A stretch of 15,807 bases of DNA from Treponema sp. (GCA_009786495.1 WQTB01000003.1:979-16785); one strand, 5' to 3'; shown: positions 5,602-13,565, counted from the stretch's first letter. Notes: a model not told the origin generated them from the sequence alone. Translations and numbers: made by a program.

Positions 5602-7218
5602 ATGTGCGAGGAACCTTACGGGCTGCTTCTTTCTCAGTTTTTTACGCAGGATACGGCGGCAAGAGCCGGCTTAATTCACAAGTGCGGAACATCCGATCCG
5701 TATATAACTTCGCTTGAATACGATTCGCGCGGCGTAAAACCGGGAAGCCTTTTTTTCGCCCTTCCCGGCGCGCATACTGACGGCAGCCTGTACATAAAAG
5801 ACGCTTTAAAAAACGGAGCTTTGGCGATTGTACACGAAAATGAAATTGCGCAAAAAGAAAACGATATAGTTTATTTAAAGGTAAATAACGCGCGAAAGGC
5901 GATGTCTCCTGTGTCCGCTTCTTATTATCAGCATCCTTCAAAACGATTGCGCGTAACAGGCGTTACGGGAACCGAAGGAAAGAGCACGACTGTTTATCTT
6001 ATTTTTCAGCTTCTGTCGCTTTTGGGGAAAAATGCGGGTTTTATATCAACAGTCCAGCACTGCCCCGGAAAAGGAGAAGTTCTATGGAACAGCGAGCATC
6101 AGACCACGCCGGAAGCTCCTATTGTTCAGCGCCTTCTAAAAGAAATGGCAGATAACGGATGCGAATACGCGATAATCGAATCGAGCTCCCACGGATTGTC
6201 GGAAAAAACAAGCCGCCTTGGCGATGTTGATTTTTTCAGCGCCGTTCTTACCAATGTAACCCATGAGCATCTTGAATTTCACGGCACATGGGAACAGTAC
6301 AGGCACGACAAGGCGAATCTTTTCCGCGCGCTTGAAAGATACAAAGGCGCGGCGCATCCGTTTTCAGGCGATGATTCGCCGGAACCGTTCGGCGTAATCA
6401 ACGCTGACGACAGCAGCCTGCAGTATTTTAAAAAAGCCTGCGGCTGTAAAATAGTCACATACAGCCCTTCGGGAAGGGACGGGGATATAGTTCTTGAAAA
6501 TATAAAAAGCAGCCCGTGGGGAAACTGGTATTCTGTTTTTTTACCCGCGTTAAACAAACATATAGATATAAGAGACAGGCTCCCGGGGGCTTTTAATTCA
6601 GCTAACGTACTTGCCGCCATTCTTGCGGTTAACGGTCTTTTAAACATTCCGGTAAGCGAAATAGCAGTCCATATAAAAGAACTTAAATCCGTAAGGGGAA
6701 GGATGACCGCGATCGCCAAAGGCCAGCCCTTTGAAGTTGTAGTGGATTACGCGCATACTCCTTCTTCATTTAAAACCGTCTTCCCGCCTTTAAGAGCAAG
6801 AAAAAACTCCAGCGGTAAAACAAAATGCCCGCGGATTATAAGCGTTTTCGGTTCCGCGGGGGAAAGGGACACGCAAAAAAGGCCGCAGCAGGGAAAAATC
6901 GCGACCCAATACAGCGATATAATCGTTTTAACCGACGAAGATCCGCGCGCAGAAGATTCAATGTCCATTCTGGAAGAAATCGCGGCGGGGGTAACGGAAG
7001 AAAAAAACGAAACTATTTTTGAACGCGGCAAAAACCTTTTTTTAATACCGCACAGGCCGGACGCCATCCGCAAGGCGCTGTCTTTGGCTGAAAAAGACGA
7101 TCTTGTCATCCTTCTTGGCAAGGGCCATGAAAACTCGATTATATACGCGGACAGGGTAGAGCCGTTTGACGAAATTAAAGAAGCGGAAAAAGCGTTAAGC
7201 GAAATGGGATTCAATTAA
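5602..7218 (+). CDS. murE: UDP-N-acetylmuramoyl-tripeptide synthetase (MurE ligase)
   Basis: Cytoplasmic ATP-dependent ligase that adds the third, diamino acid residue to UDP-MurNAc-L-Ala-D-Glu in peptidoglycan synthesis. The 538 residues show the three Mur-ligase domains: the UDP-binding domain with DSRGVKPGSLFFALPG (41-56), the ATP-binding domain with P-loop GTEGKST (123-129), TNVTHEHLEFHGT (217-229) and Lys237 in YRHDKANLF, matching the carbamylated Lys of the family, and the C-terminal domain with DYAHTPSSF (382-390), GSAGERD (417-423) and LLGKGHE (504-510). The amino-acid-selecting motif, DNPR in DAP-adding E. coli MurE, reads EDPR (446-449). Substrate is therefore uncertain; treponemal peptidoglycan is known to contain L-ornithine. 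The gene is outside any visible dcw cluster and probably co-transcribed with AMMECR1. The ribosome binding site is weak (GCGGA about 11 bases before the ATG). Confidence 0.95.
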   Translation: MCEEPYGLLLSQFFTQDTAARAGLIHKCGTSDPYITSLEYDSRGVKPGSLFFALPGAHTDGSLYIKDALKNGALAIVHENEIAQKENDIVYLKVNNARKAMSPVSASYYQHPSKRLRVTGVTGTEGKSTTVYLIFQLLSLLGKNAGFISTVQHCPGKGEVLWNSEHQTTPEAPIVQRLLKEMADNGCEYAIIESSSHGLSEKTSRLGDVDFFSAVLTNVTHEHLEFHGTWEQYRHDKANLFRALERYKGAAHPFSGDDSPEPFGVINADDSSLQYFKKACGCKIVTYSPSGRDGDIVLENIKSSPWGNWYSVFLPALNKHIDIRDRLPGAFNSANVLAAILAVNGLLNIPVSEIAVHIKELKSVRGRMTAIAKGQPFEVVVDYAHTPSSFKTVFPPLRARKNSSGKTKCPRIISVFGSAGERDTQKRPQQGKIATQYSDIIVLTDEDPRAEDSMSILEEIAAGVTEEKNETIFERGKNLFLIPHRPDAIRKALSLAEKDDLVILLGKGHENSIIYADRVEPFDEIKEAEKALSEMGFN

Positions 7219-7247
7219 CAGATTTCTCTGAAGCAGTCTGTTTATTT
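7217..7247. terminator. Weak hairpin between convergent murE and ispH
   Basis: AACAGA (7217-7222) and TCTGTT (7237-7242) form a 6-bp inverted repeat around a 14-nt loop, followed rightward by TATTTA. It overlaps both stop codons of the convergent genes and is the only candidate terminator in the gap. The stem is AU-rich and the U-tract is interrupted, so it may be inefficient or fortuitous. Confidence 0.25.
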
Positions 7248-8129
7248 ACAGCCGCGGTTTAAAGCATTTTCAATTTCGTCTATCGTTGAATCCGGCGTGG
7301 AAGCTCCTGCGCATACGCCGACAGTATCAAAATTAAAAAATTCAGGCGGAATGTCGTCTGCGTTCTGCGCAAGAACGCAGGGTTTGCCGCTTTCAAGGGC
7401 AGTCTCGTAAAGGCGCCGCGTGTTTGCGGATTCCCTGCCGCCTGCGATAATTACCGCGTTTGTTTTTTCAAGTAATGCGCGTAACGCGACGCGGCGCTCT
7501 TCTGTCGCCCTGCAGATTGTGCTAATAATTAGCAGACTGGGAAAATATTTTTTAATTTCCTTTGCGGCCGCGGCGTATTCATCAGGAGAAATTGTAGTCT
7601 GCCCCAATAAAGCGGTTTTTGCGTCTTTATTTTTTTTTAAAAGACAGGACGCTTTTTCCTGCGCTTCCTGCGCGCTTCCTGTTACTTCGCAAAACGGCGC
7701 GCCGCGGCAGTATCCCAATAAGCCGGTAATTTCCGCGTGTTCTTTTTCGCCCGCAAGAAAAATGTTAAAACCTTCGCGCGAAAGTTCCTGCGCTTTTAAC
7801 TGGTTTTTTTTTACGTTCGGGCATGTCGCGTCAATTACGCGGCAGACGCAGGTTTCGCGCAGCAGTTGTTCCATTTGCGGGCTGATTCCGTGCGCGCGGA
7901 TTATAACCGCGCCGTCTTTATGCCGCAGCGCGGCGCAGGAAGCAAGAGAAGACTCGTCAATTGACTTAATGCCGAGATTTTCAAGATCGGATAACACTTT
8001 CGGGTTATGAATAATGCGTCCCAAAGTAAAAACAGGATACTTTGAATCCCGCGCAGCGGAAACCGCTGTTTCAACAGCGCGCCGCACCCCCATGCAAAAA
8101 CCCAAAGTATCCGCTTTTATTACTTTCAT
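7242..8129 (-). CDS. ispH: 4-hydroxy-3-methylbut-2-enyl diphosphate reductase (IspH/LytB)
   Basis: Last enzyme of the MEP pathway: reduces HMBPP to IPP and DMAPP with a [4Fe-4S] cluster. The 295 residues are close to the usual bacterial length, without the S1-domain fusion seen in some species. The three cluster cysteines are visible: Cys12 in GFCMGVRRA, Cys103 in DATCPNV and Cys206 in STICRATEER. HAE (131-133) matches the conserved His and the proton-donating Glu, QTTIS (177-181) the substrate-binding Thr, and AGASTPD (274-280) the diphosphate-binding Ser/Asn-type loop. The ATG start gives the canonical N-terminus MKVIKADTLGFC; AGGAAG lies about 14 bases upstream, a weak ribosome binding site. 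It lies 41 bases downstream of secF on the same strand and is probably the last gene of that operon. With ispG at 3851-4969, two of the pathway's enzymes sit within about 4.3 kb but in separate units. Confidence 0.96.
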   Translation of the reverse strand: MKVIKADTLGFCMGVRRAVETAVSAARDSKYPVFTLGRIIHNPKVLSDLENLGIKSIDESSLASCAALRHKDGAVIIRAHGISPQMEQLLRETCVCRVIDATCPNVKKNQLKAQELSREGFNIFLAGEKEHAEITGLLGYCRGAPFCEVTGSAQEAQEKASCLLKKNKDAKTALLGQTTISPDEYAAAAKEIKKYFPSLLIISTICRATEERRVALRALLEKTNAVIIAGGRESANTRRLYETALESGKPCVLAQNADDIPPEFFNFDTVGVCAGASTPDSTIDEIENALNRGCK

Positions 8130-8170
8130 GAACTGCGCAAATTCTTCCTGCTTCCGGCAATAAAGTTTCC

Positions 8171-9388
8171 TTAAGCTATTTTTGCCAGGGCTTTTTTCTG
8201 CTGGCGTTTTATTTTTGAATTCTGCCAGAAGTTAACAAAACCGGAAACGATAAAGAGCGTCGTATATACGCCTGAAATCATGCCGACAAGAAGGGCGAGC
8301 GCGAAATCCTTCATTGAGCCTGTTGTAAAAATAAAAAGCGCAAGAACCGCAAGCATCGTAGAAGCTGTCGTAATGATTGTGCGCCCCAAAATGCCAGTCA
8401 GCGAAATATTTAAAATGTCAACAAACGCGTTGTCAGGATACAGGCGCAGGTTTTCCCTTACGCGGTCAAAGAAAATAATTGTATTGTTGGTTGAGTATCC
8501 GAGAATTGTAAGAATCGCGGCGATTGTTAAAGTGGTAAACTCCATCCGCGACCAGACAACAAACGCAACAATAACAAGAACGTCATACATAATCGCGATT
8601 ACAGCGCCGACAGCGTACTGAAGCTTGAACCTGATCGCCGAATACGCAAGAATTAAAAGCAGTGTAAGGGATATAAGTATTCCCGCCTGATCGGTCAAAT
8701 CTTTTGAAAAGCGCGACCCGACATAATCGGAACGGAGAACAGCGATGCTTCCGCTGCCGAAATGAGCTTCAAGCACTCTGATGATTTCCGCGGATGCTAC
8801 GCGCCCTTCTTCTTTATCTTCAACGCGTATCATAAAATGACGGTCTTCGGGAACGCCGATATTCTGCACAGCGATGCTTTCGCTGAATCCGGACATCGCG
8901 GTGCGCACTTCCGATATATCGATGGGCGCGTTCTGCGAATTAAGATACTGGATAATAAAAGACCTGCTGTTTGAAAGAGACTGATCGTTTTGTATGCTGA
9001 TAATAATTTCGTTAAAAGCGGTGCTGTCCGCGGCGGACGCTGTAATCTCAAGACCGGGAAGCTGCTGCCTCATCGCTCTTGAAAGCGCGCCTGTTGTGCT
9101 GTAGTCAGCTAACGCGAACGTATACGTCCTGCCTTCAACGCCGAGGCCTGATGTGACAATGTAAATATTATTCCTGTCGTGGGTAAGCGTCGCGTTCTCT
9201 GTTCCGTTCCAGCGCAGCGAGAAAGCAGTCGGAGCTATCCGCACTTCCTGGATAAGACCGGCCTGGAAATCAACGCCAAGGGCGAACCCGTTATTAAAGA
9301 AATAGCCTGATATGCTGAAAGCCACAAGAACAAGTGAAATAACCGCCGCGGGAACGAAAAATTTTGAAAATTGAATTGTTTTTTTCAT
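8171..9388 (-). CDS. secF: Protein-export membrane protein SecF
   Basis: Inner-membrane partner of SecD that uses the proton motive force to pull exported proteins through SecYEG. Six membrane segments fit: one near residues 10-30, then five from about 235 to 385. Family blocks are GVDFQAG (38-44), SLTLLLILAYSAIRF (240-254), GYSTNNTIIFFDRVREN (297-313) and SLTGILGRTIITT (329-341). Two oddities stand out. The conserved Asp in GYSINDT (E. coli Asp213) is Asn302; the partner Arg (E. coli Arg247) is kept as Arg336 at the same 34-residue distance. The protein is 405 residues against 323 in E. coli, because the first periplasmic region (about 38-230) is some 85-90 residues longer than usual. The ATG overlaps the secD stop in ATGA (9385-9388), with AAGGCGG 7 bases upstream as ribosome binding site. 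Confidence 0.96.
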   Translation of the reverse strand: MKKTIQFSKFFVPAAVISLVLVAFSISGYFFNNGFALGVDFQAGLIQEVRIAPTAFSLRWNGTENATLTHDRNNIYIVTSGLGVEGRTYTFALADYSTTGALSRAMRQQLPGLEITASAADSTAFNEIIISIQNDQSLSNSRSFIIQYLNSQNAPIDISEVRTAMSGFSESIAVQNIGVPEDRHFMIRVEDKEEGRVASAEIIRVLEAHFGSGSIAVLRSDYVGSRFSKDLTDQAGILISLTLLLILAYSAIRFKLQYAVGAVIAIMYDVLVIVAFVVWSRMEFTTLTIAAILTILGYSTNNTIIFFDRVRENLRLYPDNAFVDILNISLTGILGRTIITTASTMLAVLALFIFTTGSMKDFALALLVGMISGVYTTLFIVSGFVNFWQNSKIKRQQKKALAKIA

Positions 9389-11148
9389 AGTTTTACCGCC
9401 TTAACGCGGGACACTTCGCCGGCGACATCTTGAATTCTTGTTGTCCAGCTGACAGACAGGTCCTTGCTCTTCATTACATCGGTTCCGAAATCAAAAATCA
9501 GGCGCGATACAAACAGCGCGGTAAACACCGACGAGAACACGCCGATTGAAAGGCTTACCGCGAATCCCCTGATTGGCCCGGAGCCAAGCTGTGACAGGAA
9601 AAGAGCGGCGATGAACGTCGTTATATTAGAGTCCATAATCGCCCAGAAAGCCTTTCCGAATCCGGCTTCTACTACCGCCTTCCTTGATTTTCCAAGCCGC
9701 ATTTCTTCCTTCATGCGTTCAAAAATAATTACGTTGGCGTCGGTCGCCATGCCGATGGTTAAAATGAAACCCGCGATAGCCGGCAGCGTTAACGTAAAGT
9801 TGAGCGCGGAAAGCACGCTGAACATTATATAAAAATTCAATAACTGCGCGACAACCGCGTTAATACCCGCCGCCTTGTAGAAAATCAACATGAAGACCAA
9901 TACAGCCGCGACGCCGCCCAAAAGCGCGTAAAGCCCCTGACGGATTGTATCTTCACCTAACGAAGCGCCGATGCTCTGCTGGCTTGCAACTTCAAGCTCT
10001 ACAGGCAAAGCCGCGGTTCTTAAAACAAGCGCAAGGTTTTCAGAGCCTTCCTGATCAAAGCCCGTGATTGTTCCCCTGTCGCTGATTCCCTGCGAAATAT
10101 TGGGATATGATCTGACCTTGCCGTCCATAATGATGGCAAGATTCCTGCCGACGTTAGCTGACGTAAGAGTGTAGAATTGTTCGCCGCCTTCCGGGCTCAG
10201 TCTGAACGCGACTTCCGGTCTGCCGCTTACATTGTTTCTTTCCACAACAGCGTCTTCTATAAGATTGCCGTCAAGACCGATTTCCTTTAACACAACGATA
10301 TAACTGTACGTTCCGTCCGAAAGCTGTATGTGTTCATCAAGTCCGTATCTGTCCTTGGTGTAAACGCCAAGAAGCTGCGCGTACGACGGAATGATCGAAG
10401 GGTTTAAAAGATTGCCCGCGGCGTCAAAGGTCGCAGAGCGGTTAGCCCTGTAATATTCGTAAAAAGCGGCGGTAGCTTCGGCGTCTTCAAGCTGGAAGGT
10501 AAGGCTGCCTTTTCCCATGATAATATCGTTGATTCTTTCAGGGTCCGCGGTTCCGGGAATTTCCACATATATCTGCTCGTTTCCCTGACGGCGAATAACA
10601 GGCTCCGTAAGACCGAAGCGGTCGATACGGCTGTTTAAAACTTCCAGCGCGCGGTTCATCGCGTCCGCGGGATCGTCGTCTGTTAAAGTGCGTCCTACCT
10701 GCAGGATAATGCTAAGGCCGCCTGAAAGATCAAGGCCGAGTTTAACAGCGTTATTCTGCAGATTCTTAAGACTGAAAATTTCATCGCTGTATTTTTGCTC
10801 TATCGCGTCAAGCGCCTGCCTTCTGTTGTAAAAACCTTCAAGGACTGTCCTTGCGTTCCAGCTTTCGGGAACAGGCTTGTTATAATCCTTGTACATTTTT
10901 CTTGAAACAGGGATCAAATATTCCAAATCCTGGGGAACTTCGCCGCCTATGCGGGACGCATCGATAAGCCGCTGCAGATCCGCCTGCGCAGATTCAGTTG
11001 AGTATGTTTTTATATAATCTCTTGATCTGAGCGCAAGTTCCTGCTGCTCTTTCGGAATAAAAAAGTACCAGCGTATTGTAGGCCATAAAAACAAAAAACA
11101 AACCGCCAATACCGCAAGTAAAATAATCAGTCTATAGCGTTTACTCAT
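9385..11148 (-). CDS. secD: Protein translocase subunit SecD
   Basis: RND-type membrane subunit of the Sec accessory complex, acting with SecF after SecA-driven translocation. It has 587 residues, near the E. coli length (615). A first membrane segment (6-30) is followed by the large periplasmic domain starting with KLGLDLSGGLSIILQV (136-151) and RIDRFGLTEPVIRRQG (174-189), then five further membrane segments from about 405 to 555. The TM4 motif IGMATDANVIIFERMKEE (465-482) keeps the proton-coupling aspartate as Asp470 (E. coli Asp519). The start ATG lies 2 bases after the yajC stop, with GGTGA as ribosome binding site inside the end of yajC; the end overlaps secF by 4 bases. SecD and SecF are separate chains here, unlike the SecDF fusion of Bacillus and Thermus. 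Confidence 0.97.
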   Translation of the reverse strand: MSKRYRLIILLAVLAVCFLFLWPTIRWYFFIPKEQQELALRSRDYIKTYSTESAQADLQRLIDASRIGGEVPQDLEYLIPVSRKMYKDYNKPVPESWNARTVLEGFYNRRQALDAIEQKYSDEIFSLKNLQNNAVKLGLDLSGGLSIILQVGRTLTDDDPADAMNRALEVLNSRIDRFGLTEPVIRRQGNEQIYVEIPGTADPERINDIIMGKGSLTFQLEDAEATAAFYEYYRANRSATFDAAGNLLNPSIIPSYAQLLGVYTKDRYGLDEHIQLSDGTYSYIVVLKEIGLDGNLIEDAVVERNNVSGRPEVAFRLSPEGGEQFYTLTSANVGRNLAIIMDGKVRSYPNISQGISDRGTITGFDQEGSENLALVLRTAALPVELEVASQQSIGASLGEDTIRQGLYALLGGVAAVLVFMLIFYKAAGINAVVAQLLNFYIMFSVLSALNFTLTLPAIAGFILTIGMATDANVIIFERMKEEMRLGKSRKAVVEAGFGKAFWAIMDSNITTFIAALFLSQLGSGPIRGFAVSLSIGVFSSVFTALFVSRLIFDFGTDVMKSKDLSVSWTTRIQDVAGEVSRVKAVKL

Positions 11149-11150
11149 AT

Positions 11151-11579
11151 CTATTCACCGTTTTCGGAGGTCTTGTCGTCAGATTTCTGCGAATCAGACT
11201 TCTCCTTATCCTTCTCCTCTTTTTCTTCGATTTTGTCTTCTTTTACCGGCGCGGGAATTGTTACGCTGGAAATAGCGCTGCGCAGGAACTCAAGCTTTAC
11301 GTTATCGTCCGCTTTTATGATTACGGTTGTGTCTTTAACGCTGTGAATTACCCCGTAAAGCCCGCCAATTGTGACTATTCTGTCGCCTTTTTTCAGGTTT
11401 GAGTGCATTTTTTCGGTTTCTTTGCGCTTTTTATTCTGCGGCCTGATAATCAGGAAATAAAAAATGGCGATTATCGCGACAATCGGAAGTAAACTGCCAA
11501 TCAGACTTCCTCCTGTAACGGGGGCATTAGGGTCGCCCTGCGGAACTCCCATGAGCAACGGAAGAATAAAAGAATTCAT
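11151..11579 (-). CDS. yajC: Preprotein translocase subunit YajC
   Basis: Small single-span membrane protein that associates with SecD and SecF; its exact role in export is unresolved. Features: a short N-terminal segment, one hydrophobic helix (about 27-46) ending in the signature FYFLIIRPQNKKRKE (40-54), and the cytoplasmic domain LKKGDRIVTIGGLYGVI (62-78). At 142 residues it is longer than the E. coli protein (110), because of a low-complexity Lys/Glu/Ser/Asp tail from about residue 113. The ATG at 11579 has AAGGA (11587-11591) at good spacing. It is followed directly by secD. The 75-bp gap upstream to the TPR lipoprotein gene is AT-rich and could hold a promoter (TATTAT on the minus strand), but I see no clear -35. 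Confidence 0.95.
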   Translation of the reverse strand: MNSFILPLLMGVPQGDPNAPVTGGSLIGSLLPIVAIIAIFYFLIIRPQNKKRKETEKMHSNLKKGDRIVTIGGLYGVIHSVKDTTVIIKADDNVKLEFLRSAISSVTIPAPVKEDKIEEKEEKDKEKSDSQKSDDKTSENGE

Positions 11580-11654
11580 TGGTACATCCTTAAATTAAAT
11601 ATTGATAATACATTACCTTAAAAAAAGCATTAATACAAGTGCCGTAAAAAGACT

Positions 11655-13409
11655 TTACTCCCTTCCCAAAAGCGAAGCGTACTCGGCTTCATAACGCGTA
11701 AGCCGCGAATCATTCGGAGAAATGGCAAGAGCCTGCCTTAAATAGTACACTGCCCTGCGTTCTTCGCGGCGGTTGTGATATGCCATAAACATGGCGATAA
11801 TGGCGTCAAGGTTTCTCGGGTCTTCAAACAGGCTCGATCTAAGATCGCTTAATACGGCGTCTTCATTGGTCTGCACCCTGCTGCGCAGATAATAATAGTT
11901 GCTTTTTACAGTTCCTGAAGGCACAGAGTTGATTCTGCTTTCCAGAAGTCTTGAAGCTTCATCCCTTCTGCCGTTATCGATTAAAGCCGAAACATACACT
12001 CCGGTAAATTCAATGTTTGCGGTATCTCTCTGGTATAATTCCTGCGCGAAGGTAAGGGCTCTTGCGTTGTTTCCGAGTCCCCGCTCGATATGATACGCGT
12101 CGATTAAATCCTGATTTGTGCGGCGAACCTGAAGAATCTGGTTAATAAACCCCTGGGCTTCTCTCCAGCTCTCCCTGCGGACTGCGTCCCTAAGGCTTAA
12201 GTTCAGCACTTCGATAGTGCTGCCGCCAAGCTGCTGAAGCCGCCTTAAAAGCTCCCTTCCTTCGCTTTGATCCGCGTCGCGCTGCGATTCCATTAAAAGG
12301 GTGACGGCGTAAGCCAGAACCTGCGCGTCATTCGGATTTACGCGCAGAATCGAACGAAGATAATTCATGGCGGAATCGCGGCTCCGGTTGCCTTCAGCCT
12401 GCACTTTCGCCCTCATGAAAAGATAATCCCTGTTGCTTGCGTTAATCGAAGCGTAGCTGTCAAGGGATATATTCGCCTGCGAATACTGTCCCTGTTCAAT
12501 CAATATAGAAGCTCTTAAAAGAAGGAACTCTCCGTCTCTTGGATCGGATCTCAGGATTTCGTCAACTACCGACAAAGCGCGGGAAAAATCACGCTGAGAA
12601 AAATAAACGCCTGCCTGCTCTCTTTTTACCGCCATGCTGTCGGGATAACTTACAACAAGGTCTGAAAGAATCGCAGCCGCTTCCTGCGTATTGCCTGTCA
12701 GCTTTTTTATGCGCGCGATGCTGATCTGCGCAGGGTAACATTCCTTCGATATATCTAAAACACGCTGATATGAATCAACCGCTTCGTTATACCTTCCCGC
12801 GCGTTCATAAAAAACAGCGGAAAAATAAAAAGGCAGAATTGAAGCCGGCTGCAGTCTCGCGGCTTTTTCCAAATCCCTTAAAACAGTTATATTGATATCA
12901 TCTTCGCCCTGATAAAACACGGCGATAAATGGCAGTATGTGTTCAAGAAAATCCGCGGATTCGGATGAAGGCCGCGTGTACACTCCCCTTTCCGCTTCCC
13001 TGATGATGCGCGTATAAGCGGACGTCTGCGGCAGATCGACAGCCGGAAGCAGCGCGGGGGAATCGGGATAAACAAGTTTTATCAGTGTTACGCAGATGCC
13101 GGACATCATTCTGCCGAATTCCGAATTGCCGAGATTTCTGGAACGGATTGTATCGATTGCGTGCAGCATTGACGATAAAATTCCTGTTTCCGTTAAATTC
13201 TTGATTTCTTCGGCAAGCGAGCCTGCCGCAGGCGAAGAAGACTGCTGCGTATGCGGATCGGAAGTATGCGAAGCGTTTGCTTCATTACTATTGATTTCCG
13301 GATGCTGCGTCTGCGGATCCGATCCGCACGAGAGAAACATCAGTATAAAAAGAGAATATATTAGTACAGCTCCGCCTGACAGCGCGCGGTTTAAAACGTT
13401 TAAAATCAC
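11655..13409 (-). CDS. TPR-repeat lipoprotein, function unknown
   Basis: A 584-residue protein with a lipoprotein-type signal: hydrophobic residues 14-27 ending FLSC, making Cys28 the likely lipidation site (Phe at -3 is tolerated in the loose spirochaete lipobox). Residues 29-62 are a Ser/Gln/His-rich linker with two near-copies of DPxTQ. From about 175 to the C-terminus the sequence is a long TPR array, for example 195-220, 262-290, 326-358 and 548-566 with typical G/Y/A/P spacing, so it is probably a periplasm-facing protein-binding scaffold. The start codon is GTG at 13409: an in-frame TAA lies at 13416-13418 and later starts would lose the signal peptide. AAGG touches the start codon, too close for a normal ribosome binding site. 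It heads the unit followed by yajC-secD-secF-ispH, 75 bases upstream of yajC. Partner and role are not known. Confidence 0.87.
   Translation of the reverse strand: MILNVLNRALSGGAVLIYSLFILMFLSCGSDPQTQHPEINSNEANASHTSDPHTQQSSSPAAGSLAEEIKNLTETGILSSMLHAIDTIRSRNLGNSEFGRMMSGICVTLIKLVYPDSPALLPAVDLPQTSAYTRIIREAERGVYTRPSSESADFLEHILPFIAVFYQGEDDINITVLRDLEKAARLQPASILPFYFSAVFYERAGRYNEAVDSYQRVLDISKECYPAQISIARIKKLTGNTQEAAAILSDLVVSYPDSMAVKREQAGVYFSQRDFSRALSVVDEILRSDPRDGEFLLLRASILIEQGQYSQANISLDSYASINASNRDYLFMRAKVQAEGNRSRDSAMNYLRSILRVNPNDAQVLAYAVTLLMESQRDADQSEGRELLRRLQQLGGSTIEVLNLSLRDAVRRESWREAQGFINQILQVRRTNQDLIDAYHIERGLGNNARALTFAQELYQRDTANIEFTGVYVSALIDNGRRDEASRLLESRINSVPSGTVKSNYYYLRSRVQTNEDAVLSDLRSSLFEDPRNLDAIIAMFMAYHNRREERRAVYYLRQALAISPNDSRLTRYEAEYASLLGRE
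13243..13319 (-). repeat. Short direct repeat in the lipoprotein linker
   Basis: Two 17-base copies, 13243-13259 and 13303-13319 (TGCTGCGTNTGCGGATC on the plus strand), differ at one base and lie 60 bases apart. They encode DPHTQQ and DPQTQH in the linker after the lipid-anchor Cys of the TPR lipoprotein. This is probably a local slippage duplication in a low-constraint linker. Confidence 0.6.
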
Positions 13410-13451
13410 CCTTGATTATCCGCATAATAAAATCTATAAAGACAGGTAAAA

Positions 13452-13523
13452 TTACAGACTTTTGAGCTTTTTTCAAAAACGCGGGTCTTTGACCTGAAAA
13501 TTTTGAAAAAGCGTCATCTGTAA
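13452..13523. repeat. 72-nt nested inverted repeat between divergent genes
   Basis: Three nested arms share one centre: TTACAGA (13452-13458) with TCTGTAA (13517-13523); GCTTTTTTCAAAA (13466-13478) with TTTTGAAAAAGC (13501-13512), 12 pairs and one bulged T; and GGTC-TTT-GACC (13484-13494). An alternative small hairpin, TTTTGA (13460-13465) with TCAAAA (13473-13478), would exclude the middle arm. It occupies nearly half of the 156-bp spacer between the two divergent lipoprotein genes. It could be an operator, a leader structure or a terminator-like element. Part of the pairing is A/T runs, so some may be chance. Confidence 0.55.
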
Positions 13524-13532
13524 AATTATATA
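13503..13532 (+). promoter_or_regulatory. Possible promoter of the 13566 lipoprotein gene
   Basis: TTGAAA (13503-13508) and TATATA (13527-13532) are 18 bases apart and would start transcription near 13539, a leader of about 27 nt. The -35 lies in the right arm of the nested inverted repeat, so folding or protein binding there could affect it. The whole spacer is AT-rich and other -10-like words occur (TAAAAT 13521-13526, TATGAT 13555-13560), so this is tentative. Confidence 0.3.
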
Positions 13533-13565
13533 CAAAAATATAACTCTTTGATAGTATGATAGACA

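Noticed and set aside
11610..11650. Terminator after the TPR lipoprotein gene (run of seven T on the minus strand)
   Set aside because: Only a 3-bp GCA/TGC stem precedes the T-run, so an intrinsic terminator is not supported.
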